A DNA stretch of 64,000 nt from Planctomycetota bacterium (GTDB lineage Bacteria; Planctomycetota; UBA1135; UBA2386): positions 310,001 to 374,000 of the forward strand of contig JADJPQ010000008.1 in assembly GCA_016713175.1 (NCBI GenBank), read 5' to 3'. Positions 17,058 through 24,369 of the stretch are shown here, one piece after another; within the stretch, counting starts at the first letter, position 1, and the number at the start of each line of letters is the position of its first letter. The notes below the pieces were generated by a model that did not search any database, was not told the DNA's origin, and saw only the letters and a list, made by a program, of their open reading frames with translations. Position numbers and translations under genes: made by a program.

Positions 17058-18329
17058 ATGTCCACCACCTGCGTCGTTGGCATCCTCTGGGGTGACGAGG
17101 GCAAGGGCAAAGTCATCGACTACCTCGCCGCCGAAGCCGACTACGTCGTGCGCTTCGGGGGCGGGCACAACGCCGGTCACACGCTGATCCTGCCATCGGG
17201 CAAGTGCGTGTTGCACCTCGTGCCTTCCGGCATCGTCCATGACCACACGGTCAACGTGATCGGCAACGGCGTCGTCGTCGATCCGGTCCACCTCGTCGGC
17301 GAGATCGCGCGGCTGCGCGAACGGGGGCTCTCGATCGATGCGGGCCGCAACCTGCTGGTCAGCGAACGCGCGCACGTGATCGTCGCGGCGCACCGCGCCC
17401 AGGATCAGTGGGCCGAGCAGCAGCGCGGCAAGGGCCGGATCGGCACTACCGGGCGGGGCATCGGCCCGGCCTACGCTGATCGGGCCGGGCGACTCGGGTT
17501 GCGCGTCGGTGACCTGATCCGGCCGGCCAGCCTGCGCACCGCGCTGGAACGGTTCATCGGCGAGAAGAACGCCTGGTTCCATGCCGCCGGCCTGCCGGGA
17601 CTGGATGCCAACGAACTCTTCGACGGCCTGTCGGCGACCGGGGAGACACTGCGGCCGGCGATCGTCGATGCCGGGGCCGTGCTCCGCGACGCGCACAAGG
17701 CGGGCAAACGGATCCTGATCGAAGGTGCCCAGGGCTGTCTGCTCGACGTCGAGCACGGCACCTATCCGTTCGTGACCAGTTCGCACGCTTCGACTGGCGG
17801 CGCGTTCTCGGGCACCGGCCTGCCACCTCACGGCATGCGGGTGATCGGCGTCTGCAAGGCCTACGCGACCCGCGTCGGCGAAGGGCCGTTCCCGACCGAA
17901 TTGAAGAACGAGACCGGCGATCGGCTGCGCACCGCTGGCAACGAATTCGGCTCGACGACCGGACGGCCGCGTCGCTGCGGCTGGTTCGATGCGGTCGCCG
18001 TCCGCTACGCCGGCGAGTTGTCGGGTGCCGCTGAGCTGACCGTCACCAACCTCGACGTGCTGAAGGGCTTCGACCCGTTGCCGATCGCCGTGGCCTACCG
18101 GCTGGCCGATGGCCGGCGCCTCGATCGCTTCCCCGCGTTCGATCTGGCGGAGGTGCAGCCGGAGTTCGAGACCCTGCCCGGGTTCCAGGAGGATCTGCGA
18201 CAGGTCCGTCGTTTCCAGGATCTGCCGGTGGCGGCACGGCGCTACATCGAGACGATCGAGCTGCGCACCGGGTTGCCGGTGCGGACGATCTCGGTCGGCC
18301 CCGAACGGCAACAGGTCATCCTGCGGTGA
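17058..18329 (+). CDS. purA: adenylosuccinate synthase
   Basis: Catalyses GTP-dependent formation of adenylosuccinate from IMP and aspartate, the first committed step to AMP. The 423-residue product has the N-terminal GTP-binding GDEGKGK with the catalytic Asp, the GGGHNAGHT segment with the catalytic His, the IMP loop GTTGRGIGP, the GAQG motif and VTSSHA. The C-terminal GSTTGRPRRCGWFD also matches the family. Length is normal (about 420-430). It is the first gene of a run in which uppS overlaps the stop by GTGA. The ATG at 17058 is chosen because the family's short N-terminus begins there; no Shine-Dalgarno sequence is seen. Confidence 0.97.
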   Translation: MSTTCVVGILWGDEGKGKVIDYLAAEADYVVRFGGGHNAGHTLILPSGKCVLHLVPSGIVHDHTVNVIGNGVVVDPVHLVGEIARLRERGLSIDAGRNLLVSERAHVIVAAHRAQDQWAEQQRGKGRIGTTGRGIGPAYADRAGRLGLRVGDLIRPASLRTALERFIGEKNAWFHAAGLPGLDANELFDGLSATGETLRPAIVDAGAVLRDAHKAGKRILIEGAQGCLLDVEHGTYPFVTSSHASTGGAFSGTGLPPHGMRVIGVCKAYATRVGEGPFPTELKNETGDRLRTAGNEFGSTTGRPRRCGWFDAVAVRYAGELSGAAELTVTNLDVLKGFDPLPIAVAYRLADGRRLDRFPAFDLAEVQPEFETLPGFQEDLRQVRRFQDLPVAARRYIETIELRTGLPVRTISVGPERQQVILR

Positions 18330-19063
18330 AGCAGCCGGTGGCGGCAACCAGCAAGGACCCGACCGTGGTGCCGCGTTCGGTCGCGGTGATCATGGATGGC
18401 AACGGCCGCTGGGCCCAGCAGGCCGGGTTCGAGCGCATCCGCGGTCACGAACGCGGCACCGATGCGGTGCGCACGACGGTGACCGAGTGCGCCCGGCTCG
18501 GGGTGCAGGCGCTGACGCTGTACGCGTTCTCGGAGGAGAACTGGGCCCGGCCCAAGCGCGAGGTCGCGTTGCTGATGAAGCTGCTGCAGCGGTTCCTGGT
18601 ACAGGAACGGCCGACGCTGATGGACAACCGGGTCCGGCTGCTGCATTCGGGCCGGCGGCAACGGCTGGATGGCAAGACCTTGGCGCTGCTCGACGAGACG
18701 ATCGCGACGACGGCGAAGAACGATGGCATGCTGCTGAACCTGGCGATCTCGTACGGCGGTCGGCAGGAACTGGTCGACGCCGTGCAGGCGTTGGCGCGCG
18801 ACGTGCAGGCCGGCCGGCTGCGTCCGGACGCGATCGATGCCGCCGCGATCGCGGCGCGGCTGTACCAGCCCACGGTTCCCGATCCCGATCTGCTGATCCG
18901 GACCGCGGGCGAACTCCGGGTCAGCAACTTCCTGTTGTGGCAGATCAGTTACGCCGAGATCTGGGTGACCGAGGTCTGTTGGCCGGAGTTCGGCAAGCAA
19001 CAGCTGCATGCGGCGTTCGCCGACTTCGGCCGCCGCACCCGGAAGTTCGGCAAGGTGCCGTGA
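18326..19063 (+). CDS. uppS: isoprenyl transferase (undecaprenyl diphosphate synthase family)
   Basis: cis-Prenyltransferase that condenses IPP onto farnesyl-PP to make the undecaprenyl carrier for peptidoglycan and polysaccharide synthesis. The 245-residue protein has MDGNGRWA with the catalytic Asp, RGHERG, FSEENWARP and the C-terminal RTAGELRVSNFLLWQ block, all diagnostic. The GTG start lies in the GTGA overlap with the purA stop. The stop overlaps the cdsA start by one base (TGATG). The uppS-cdsA pairing is common in bacteria; purA in front of it is less usual. Confidence 0.96.
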   Translation: MKQPVAATSKDPTVVPRSVAVIMDGNGRWAQQAGFERIRGHERGTDAVRTTVTECARLGVQALTLYAFSEENWARPKREVALLMKLLQRFLVQERPTLMDNRVRLLHSGRRQRLDGKTLALLDETIATTAKNDGMLLNLAISYGGRQELVDAVQALARDVQAGRLRPDAIDAAAIAARLYQPTVPDPDLLIRTAGELRVSNFLLWQISYAEIWVTEVCWPEFGKQQLHAAFADFGRRTRKFGKVP

Positions 19064-19926
19064 TGGTCTCGCGCGACGTGCGGACGCGCGCCGTGCTGGC
19101 GCCGACGATGCTGGCGATCATCGGTCTGGTGTACTGGGCCGACCTGCAGGGTTGGTTCGCCCGCCAGGGCTCGGTGTCGGCGGCACTGCTCGGCCTGCTC
19201 GGCATGCTCGGGGTGCACGAGTACATCACGCTGCTGCGCGGCGGTGGTTTCGCGGTCGCGCGGCGACTGCTGCTGGCGCTGTCGGCGGCGTTGTTTCTCA
19301 GCGCCTACTGGTTCGGCTGGCACGAACTCGATCGCGAGCTGTACCCGCTGGTGACGGCGACGCTGCTCCTGGTGTTTCCGCTGGCGGTGCGGTCGCTGGG
19401 TCAGGACGACATGCGCGTCGGGCTGGAAAAGCAGGGCGCCACGCTGCTGGGCTTCATCTTCGTCGCCTGGCCGTTGTACCTGGCGCAGGGCTGCTGCTTC
19501 CGGCACCTGCCGTCGGTGCTGTACGTGGTGCTGGTCTGCAAGGGCGGCGACATCGGCGGCTACTGCGTCGGCAAGCTGATCGGTCGTCACAAGCTGATCC
19601 CGCACATCAGTCCGGGCAAGACCTGGGAAGGCATGTTCGGCAGCCTTCTGACCGCGGTGGCCATCGCGATCGCGCTGCGCGGGCCGTTGCTGCTGCCGGC
19701 GGTGCCGATGGGGCTCGGGACGGCGGTGCTGGTCGGTGTCGTGCTGAACTTCACCACCCAGACCGGCGACCTGATCGAGTCGCTGCTGAAGCGGCGCTGC
19801 GGTGCCAAGGACTCGTCTTCGCTGTTGCCGGCGCACGGTGGGGTGCTAGACCTGATCGACAGCCTGCTGTTCTCGTTTTGCGCATGGTTCCTGTTCCTCA
19901 TCTGGTTGACCGGCCCCGGCCGATAG
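19063..19926 (+). CDS. cdsA: phosphatidate cytidylyltransferase (CDP-diglyceride synthase)
   Basis: Integral membrane enzyme making CDP-diacylglycerol from phosphatidate and CTP for phospholipid synthesis. The 287-residue protein has about seven hydrophobic segments, SPGKTWEG in the cytosolic loop, and the C-terminal signature region SLLKRRCGAKDSSSLLPAHGGVLDLIDS. In that signature the usual PGHGG is PAHGG and the usual Asp-Arg is Asp-Leu, so it departs from the consensus at two otherwise conserved places. The ATG at 19063 shares one base with the uppS stop. The frame is open far upstream, but that part lies within uppS and purA. Cotranscription with uppS is very likely. Confidence 0.93.
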   Translation: MVSRDVRTRAVLAPTMLAIIGLVYWADLQGWFARQGSVSAALLGLLGMLGVHEYITLLRGGGFAVARRLLLALSAALFLSAYWFGWHELDRELYPLVTATLLLVFPLAVRSLGQDDMRVGLEKQGATLLGFIFVAWPLYLAQGCCFRHLPSVLYVVLVCKGGDIGGYCVGKLIGRHKLIPHISPGKTWEGMFGSLLTAVAIAIALRGPLLLPAVPMGLGTAVLVGVVLNFTTQTGDLIESLLKRRCGAKDSSSLLPAHGGVLDLIDSLLFSFCAWFLFLIWLTGPGR

Positions 19927-19929
19927 CAT
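19924..19929 (+). promoter_or_regulatory. -10-like element (TAGCAT) overlapping the cdsA stop
   Basis: TAGCAT begins with the TAG stop of cdsA and ends 9 nt before the GTG start of phoH. It fits the window's TAnnnT-before-start pattern and may give phoH-ybeY an internal promoter inside the operon. Confidence 0.35.
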
Positions 19930-19938
19930 CGTGAGCAC

Positions 19939-20913
19939 GTGAGCGACGCCGACGTCCAGATCGCGGTCCATTCCACCGAGGAGGCACGCACGCTGCTCGG
20001 TCCCCTCGACAGCAACGCGCGGCTGATCCGCGAACTGCATGGCGTCGCCGTGCTGGTTCGCGACGGCAGCCTGCGGTTGCTGGGCGACGCCGTGCACGTG
20101 CTGGTCGTGCAGCAGGTGCTCGAGGAGTCGTTGCAGTCGCTGCGTGCCGGCAAGCGCGTCACCACGCAGGACATCGCGCGGCGGCTGCGCGTCGGCGGCG
20201 AGGAGGACGTGGCCGGCGACGGTGCGCACGATGGCCGGGTGGCGGCGGCGCGCTCGATCGCGGTGGCGATCAAGGCCCGGACCCCTGGCCAGCAGCGCTA
20301 CCTCGAGTGCATGGAGCAGCACGACGTCGTGTTCGCCGTCGGGCCGGCCGGAACCGGCAAGACCTATCTGGCGGTGGCCCAGGCGATCGACGCGATGAAG
20401 CGCGGATTGGTGCGGCGCATCGTGCTGGTGCGGCCGGCGGTCGAGGCCGGCGAGAAGCTCGGCTTCCTGCCCGGTGACTTCCAGGCCAAGATCGATCCGT
20501 ACCTGCGGCCGATGTACGACGCGCTGCAGGACCTGCTCGATTCGCGGACGCGATCGCGGTGGCTGGAAGGCGACGTCGTCGAGGTCTGTCCGCTCGCCTA
20601 CATGCGCGGGCGTACCCTCAACCGGGCGTTCGTGATCCTCGATGAGGCGCAGAACACCACGGTGCCGCAGATGCTGATGTTCCTGACCCGGCTCGGGGAA
20701 GGTTCCCGGATGGTGGTGACCGGCGATCCGTCGCAGGTCGATCTGCCCGGCAACGTCACTTCGGGCCTGGCTGATGCCTGCCGGCGGCTCGGCAATGTCG
20801 AGGGCATCGGTCACGTGCGACTGGATGCGACGGATGTCGTCCGCCACGTGGTCGTCAGCCGCATCGTCTCGGCCTACGACGGCGATCGGCCCGGGCGGCA
20901 GACCCGCGACTGA
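19939..20913 (+). CDS. phoH: PhoH-like P-loop ATPase
   Basis: PhoH-family cytoplasmic NTPase, thought to act with YbeY in RNA metabolism. The 324-residue protein has an N-terminal domain (about residues 1-85) with the family's nucleic-acid-binding-like character. The ATPase core follows, with Walker A GPAGTGKT, LVRPAVEAGEKLGFLPGD, the Walker B VILDEAQN and the sensor region VVTGDPSQVDLP. All signatures are intact and length is normal. The start is GTG at 19939; another GTG at 19931 runs into an immediate stop. The stop overlaps the ybeY ATG by one base, the classical phoH-ybeY pair. Confidence 0.95.
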   Translation: MSDADVQIAVHSTEEARTLLGPLDSNARLIRELHGVAVLVRDGSLRLLGDAVHVLVVQQVLEESLQSLRAGKRVTTQDIARRLRVGGEEDVAGDGAHDGRVAAARSIAVAIKARTPGQQRYLECMEQHDVVFAVGPAGTGKTYLAVAQAIDAMKRGLVRRIVLVRPAVEAGEKLGFLPGDFQAKIDPYLRPMYDALQDLLDSRTRSRWLEGDVVEVCPLAYMRGRTLNRAFVILDEAQNTTVPQMLMFLTRLGEGSRMVVTGDPSQVDLPGNVTSGLADACRRLGNVEGIGHVRLDATDVVRHVVVSRIVSAYDGDRPGRQTRD

Positions 20914-21395
20914 TGGCTGCGCGGCGCCAGCGCGCGGGTGGCCGGCGCCCGAAGGTGCGGCTCCCGGCCGTGCAGATCGTCGATCGCGGGCGCCCACGGA
21001 GTGATGCGGCGTTCTTGCGCCGGGTGGTCCGGGCAACCCTGGCGTTCGCCGGTCGGCCGCGTCTGCCGGTGTCGCTGCTGCTGACCGAAGATGCCGAGAT
21101 CGCGCGGGTGCATGCCGAGTTCCTTGCCGATCCGACACCGACCGACGTGATCTCGTTCCCCGCCGAAGACGGCGATGCCGCCGAACTCGTCGTCAGCGTG
21201 CAGACCGCGGCGCGCGTGGCCCGGGCGCATGGTCATGCGCGCCGCGATGAAGTGGCGCTGTACGTGGTGCATGGTCTGCTGCACTGCTGCGGCTTCGATG
21301 ATCTGCGGGTCCGCGATCGCGCGCGCATGCGCGCCGCCGAGCGCGCGGTGCTCGCGAAGTTGCACATCGTCGTCGCTGCGGTCGATGCTGAGTGA
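20913..21395 (+). CDS. ybeY: endoribonuclease YbeY (rRNA maturation factor)
   Basis: Metal-dependent endoribonuclease used in 16S rRNA 3'-end maturation and ribosome quality control. The 160-residue protein has the TPTDVISFP segment and HGLLHCCGFDD. In the family consensus H-G-x-L-H-x-x-G-Y/F-D-H three His bind zinc; here the third is Asp, an unusual ligand set. The N-terminus is extended and basic (MAARRQRAGGRRPK). The ATG overlaps the phoH stop by one base. It ends the purA-to-ybeY run. Confidence 0.93.
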   Translation: MAARRQRAGGRRPKVRLPAVQIVDRGRPRSDAAFLRRVVRATLAFAGRPRLPVSLLLTEDAEIARVHAEFLADPTPTDVISFPAEDGDAAELVVSVQTAARVARAHGHARRDEVALYVVHGLLHCCGFDDLRVRDRARMRAAERAVLAKLHIVVAAVDAE

Positions 21396-21455
21396 ATTGC
21401 GCGCGTGACGTTGTCGCCGAGGTCCCGCGGACCCGCCCGCGCCGGCGACGAGGTG

Positions 21456-21489
21456 GTGATGACGTGATGACGGTGATGACAGTGATGAC
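21456..21489 (+). repeat. four tandem GTGATGAC octamers upstream of the FliA-type sigma gene
   Basis: Exact GTGATGAC copies at 21456-21463, 21464-21471, 21473-21480 and 21482-21489, with steps of 8, 9 and 9 nt. They sit in the 268-nt gap between ybeY and the sigma factor gene, about 175 nt before its start. They may be regulator half-sites or a short simple repeat. No convincing promoter was identified between them and the gene. Confidence 0.6.
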
Positions 21490-21663
21490 GATCGATCGTT
21501 GCATGCGCCGCGCTCGTTGTGCTACTGTGCGTCCATCTCGTTCGTGTGTTCGTCGCGATGAACGTGGTCACGCAGCATGTTGCCGACGCGACGTGCAGTG
21601 CTGACGCGAGCATCAGGTCAGCGATGCCAACGCGGTGACGCGCGATCGGGAGGGTGGATCACC

Positions 21664-22470
21664 ATGCCAAGCGACGAGACGCGGCCTCTGAGCGAACGGT
21701 CGGTCGGTGGACGCCGCGGTGACGCGGTGCGCGAGCCGACTGCCGAACAGCTGTTGCGCCGCTATCGCAAGACCCGAGCCGTGGCGGTGCGCAACGCCTT
21801 GATCGAACGCCATCGATCGGTCGTCGAGGCGATGGCGCGCGCGATGGCCGCGCGGGTGCCGAAGAGCGTCGATCCGCAGGACCTGGTGCATGCCGGGATG
21901 TGGGGCCTGATGCAGGCGATCGACAAGTACGATCCGCAACGCTGCGATCAGTTCCTGGCGTTCCTGCGGATCCGGGTGCGCGGCGCGATGCTCGATGAAC
22001 TCCGCCACCTCGACTGGCTGCCGCGACTGTGGCGCCGCCGGCAGCGCGACCGCGAGGCCGCCACCGGGCGCCTCCGGCTGGTCTTGGCACGGGAGCCCTC
22101 CGACAGCGAACTGGCCAGCGAACTCGGCATTTCGGTGCGCAAGCTGCAGACGGCCTGGGCCCGGAGCCTGGCGCTGCAGCCAGCGACCTTGCCGGCGATG
22201 GCCGAGGACTCGACGGCCGATGCCATGGACGGCCTGGCCGATGCCACCAGCGAACCGCCGATCGAAGCCGTGTCGCGCCAGGAACTGCTCGCCAAGATCC
22301 GTTCGGCCCTGCAGCCGGTCGAATGGAAGGTGTTGCAGATGCACTACCTCGAGGGCATGAGCGGCAAGGAAGTGGCGCGGCGGCTGCGGTTGTCGGCGTC
22401 GCGGATCTGCCAGATCCATGGTCGCGTGCTCGACCGGTTGAAGTCACGGCTGGCGGTCGCGGCGGTCTGA
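21664..22470 (+). CDS. FliA/WhiG-type RNA polymerase sigma factor
   Basis: Alternative sigma-70 family factor of the FliA/WhiG (group 3) class. The 268-residue protein has region 2 motifs DPQDLVHAGMWGLMQAIDKYDP and RVRGAMLDELRHLDWLPR, the latter typical of sigma-28 proteins. A region 3 segment follows (ARE-PSDSELASELGIS), with a region 4 helix-turn-helix at the C-terminus (MSGKEVARRLRLSASRICQIH). The start at 21664 is chosen because GGAGGGTGG lies about 10 nt upstream; the frame stays open to 21577. No flagellar or chemotaxis genes are in the window, so the regulon is unknown. It precedes the lysA run but has its own spacing. Confidence 0.9.
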   Translation: MPSDETRPLSERSVGGRRGDAVREPTAEQLLRRYRKTRAVAVRNALIERHRSVVEAMARAMAARVPKSVDPQDLVHAGMWGLMQAIDKYDPQRCDQFLAFLRIRVRGAMLDELRHLDWLPRLWRRRQRDREAATGRLRLVLAREPSDSELASELGISVRKLQTAWARSLALQPATLPAMAEDSTADAMDGLADATSEPPIEAVSRQELLAKIRSALQPVEWKVLQMHYLEGMSGKEVARRLRLSASRICQIHGRVLDRLKSRLAVAAV

Positions 22471-22540
22471 GCCGCCCCGACGCCAGGCGATTGCCGCCGC
22501 CGAGCCGGCGGCCACGGTGGCCGGGCCAGCGGCGGTCGTC

Positions 22541-22546
22541 TACCTT
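22541..22546 (+). promoter_or_regulatory. -10 element (TACCTT) for leaderless lysA transcript
   Basis: TACCTT followed by exactly 6 nt and then the lysA ATG at 22553. No Shine-Dalgarno sequence is present. One of the clearest examples of the TAnnnT-N6-start arrangement in this window. Confidence 0.55.
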
Positions 22547-22552
22547 GCCGGG

Positions 22553-23845
22553 ATGCCGGTTCCGTCCGTTCCCGACCGCTCACCCTGCGCGGCCTCGGGC
22601 CACCCGTCGTTCCACTACCGCGGTGGCGAACTGTACTGCGAGGACGTTGCCGTCGCCGCGCTGGTCGCGCGCTTTGGTTCGCCGCTGTACGCCTACTCCG
22701 CCGCCGCGATCACCGATCGCTACGCCACGGTCCGCTCGGCATTCGGCGCCGACGCCCACGTCTGCTACGCGGTCAAGGCCAACTCCAACCTGTCGCTGCT
22801 GCGCCATCTCGATGCGCTGGGTGCCGGTTTCGATCTGGTGTCCGGCGGCGAACTCGCACGCCTGCAGGCCGCCGGCATCTCCGCGGGCCAGGCAGTGTTC
22901 GCCGGTGTCGCCAAGGAACCTTGGGAAATCGAGGCCGCGCTGGCCGCCGGAATCATGCTGTTCAACGTCGAGTCGCCGCACGAGATCGAACTGCTGGCGG
23001 CGGCCGGTCGTGCGCGCGGCGTACGGGTGCCGGTGGCACTCCGGTTGAACCCGGATGTCGATGCGAACACGCATGCGCACCTGACCACCGCTCGAAAGGA
23101 CGTCAAGTTCGGCGTCGACCTGGCCCGCGCCGGCACCGTCGTCGAGCGGATCACCAGCGACCCATACCTGCAATTGCGCGGCTACCACGTGCATCTCGGC
23201 AGCCAGTTGCGCGCGATCGAGCCCTGGCTCGCGGCGTTCGATCGGGTCGCCGCGTTCATGGCCGCGGATCCGCGGCGTCGCGAGGGCGTGCAGTGGTACG
23301 ACCTCGGTGGCGGCTTCGGCATCGCCTACGGCCAGGGCGAACCGCTGGACGTCGGCGCCTTGGCGGCGCAGTTGCTGCCGAGGATCGTCGCCCACGGGCT
23401 GCGCCCGATCGTCGAACCGGGGCGCTACCTGATCGGTGATGCCGGCATGCTGGTGACCGCGGTGTCAGGACGCAAGGTCGGTGGTGCGACGGCGTTCCTC
23501 TTGGTCGATGCGGCGATGAACGACCTGTTGCGGCCGGCGCTCTACCAGGCCGAACATCCGATGGCGCCGGTGCGGGCGACCGACGCCGCCAGCGAGATTG
23601 TCGATGTGGTGGGACCGGTCTGCGAGACCGGCGACTTCCTGGCCCGCAAACGGGCGTTGCCAGCGCTGCAACGCGGTGACCTGCTGGCGGTGTTCGGCGC
23701 CGGCGCCTACGGTTCTGCGATGGCCTCCAACTACAACACGCGGCCGCGACCGGGCGAGGTGCTCGTCGATGGCGAACGCGTGCGGCTGATCCGGCGTCGA
23801 CAGCGGCTGGAACAGCTCTGGGAGGACGAACAGGAGCCGGCATGA
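22553..23845 (+). CDS. lysA: diaminopimelate decarboxylase
   Basis: PLP-dependent enzyme converting meso-diaminopimelate to lysine, the last lysine step. The 430-residue protein is a fold-type III decarboxylase: the PLP Lys lies in YAVKANSN, HLGSQ contacts the cofactor, GGGFG binds the phosphate, EPGR follows, and CETGDF carries the active-site Cys across the dimer. Length is typical. The ATG at 22553 is preferred to an in-frame ATG at 22517 because TACCTT stands 6 nt before it and the conserved sequence begins shortly after. The stop overlaps the next ATG (ATGA), opening a four-gene run. Confidence 0.95.
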   Translation: MPVPSVPDRSPCAASGHPSFHYRGGELYCEDVAVAALVARFGSPLYAYSAAAITDRYATVRSAFGADAHVCYAVKANSNLSLLRHLDALGAGFDLVSGGELARLQAAGISAGQAVFAGVAKEPWEIEAALAAGIMLFNVESPHEIELLAAAGRARGVRVPVALRLNPDVDANTHAHLTTARKDVKFGVDLARAGTVVERITSDPYLQLRGYHVHLGSQLRAIEPWLAAFDRVAAFMAADPRRREGVQWYDLGGGFGIAYGQGEPLDVGALAAQLLPRIVAHGLRPIVEPGRYLIGDAGMLVTAVSGRKVGGATAFLLVDAAMNDLLRPALYQAEHPMAPVRATDAASEIVDVVGPVCETGDFLARKRALPALQRGDLLAVFGAGAYGSAMASNYNTRPRPGEVLVDGERVRLIRRRQRLEQLWEDEQEPA

Positions 23846-24003
23846 TCACTCGACGGCGATTCAGGGTGCTGGGCTGCGGGTTGCTGTTGCTGTGCGGCGG
23901 CTGCAACCTGCTGGTCGACGAGCTCGGCTGGATGGACCGGTTGCCGCCCGGTGTCGGCCAGCCGGATCAGGCCGTGCCGTCGGCGCTGACCTCGCGTCCG
24001 TGA
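23842..24003 (+). CDS. very small lipoprotein downstream of lysA
   Basis: A 53-residue lipoprotein: basic start MITRRRFRVLGC, hydrophobic LLLLCGG and lipobox Cys at residue 21, then ~32 residues rich in Pro and Asp. The ATG overlaps the lysA stop by 4 nt (ATGA), strong evidence for translation. Small lipoproteins next to lysA are known in proteobacteria (LptM/YifL), but this one lies downstream and lacks the GQKGPLYLP-like motif, so homology cannot be claimed. It is too short for ordinary ORF cut-offs. Confidence 0.7.
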   Translation: MITRRRFRVLGCGLLLLCGGCNLLVDELGWMDRLPPGVGQPDQAVPSALTSRP

Positions 24004-24012
24004 GGCCCGCGC

Positions 24013-24369
24013 ATGGTGTCGCCGCAACTGCGCGCCTTGCTGTCAGCCGCGCCCGGCGCCGGCCGACTGATCGGCGATGACGTGCGCACCGGCAGCGCCG
24101 AACATCCGGTCTGCGGTGACCGGCTGGAACTCGACGTCCGTGTGGCGGACGAAGTGATCGTCGCATTCGCCTGGCGTGCCAGCGCCTGTCCGGCGACGAC
24201 GGCGGTGGCCGCGGCCGCGGCGACCTGCCTGCCTGGGAAGCCGCTGGTGACCGCCGCGCAGGAGTTGCGCGCTTGCGTCCAACGAGCCGGTGGCCTGCAG
24301 GCGCACGAACGTCACGCCGAAGCGCTGCTGTTGCGGGCCTTGCAGGCCGCGTGCCCGGAAGCCGGCTGA
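24013..24369 (+). CDS. IscU/NifU N-terminal-like iron-sulfur scaffold protein
   Basis: A 118-residue protein resembling the IscU/SufU/NifU-N scaffold, which assembles Fe-S clusters on three Cys and an Asp. Visible are HPVCGDRLELDV (first Cys with the Gly-Asp) and SACPATTAVAAA (second Cys in the helix-start position). A Cys in LRACVQ is at the approximate place of the third ligand. It is shorter and more divergent than true IscU. No iscS, sufB or fdx genes are nearby. It lies between the small lipoprotein and the sigma-54 activator, with a one-base overlap to the latter. Confidence 0.7.
   Translation: MVSPQLRALLSAAPGAGRLIGDDVRTGSAEHPVCGDRLELDVRVADEVIVAFAWRASACPATTAVAAAAATCLPGKPLVTAAQELRACVQRAGGLQAHERHAEALLLRALQAACPEAG

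Noticed and set aside
16863..18347. Upstream extension of the minus-strand gene ending at 15723
   Set aside because: Lies antisense to purA; the start at 16862 has its own purine-rich ribosome site.
21456..21489. CRISPR or iteron origin from the GTGATGAC array
   Set aside because: Octamers are too short and nearly contiguous; no replication gene or AT-rich unwinding region nearby.
23842..24003. Naming the small lipoprotein LptM/YifL
   Set aside because: It lies downstream of lysA and lacks the conserved motif after the lipobox; only the lipoprotein nature is supported.
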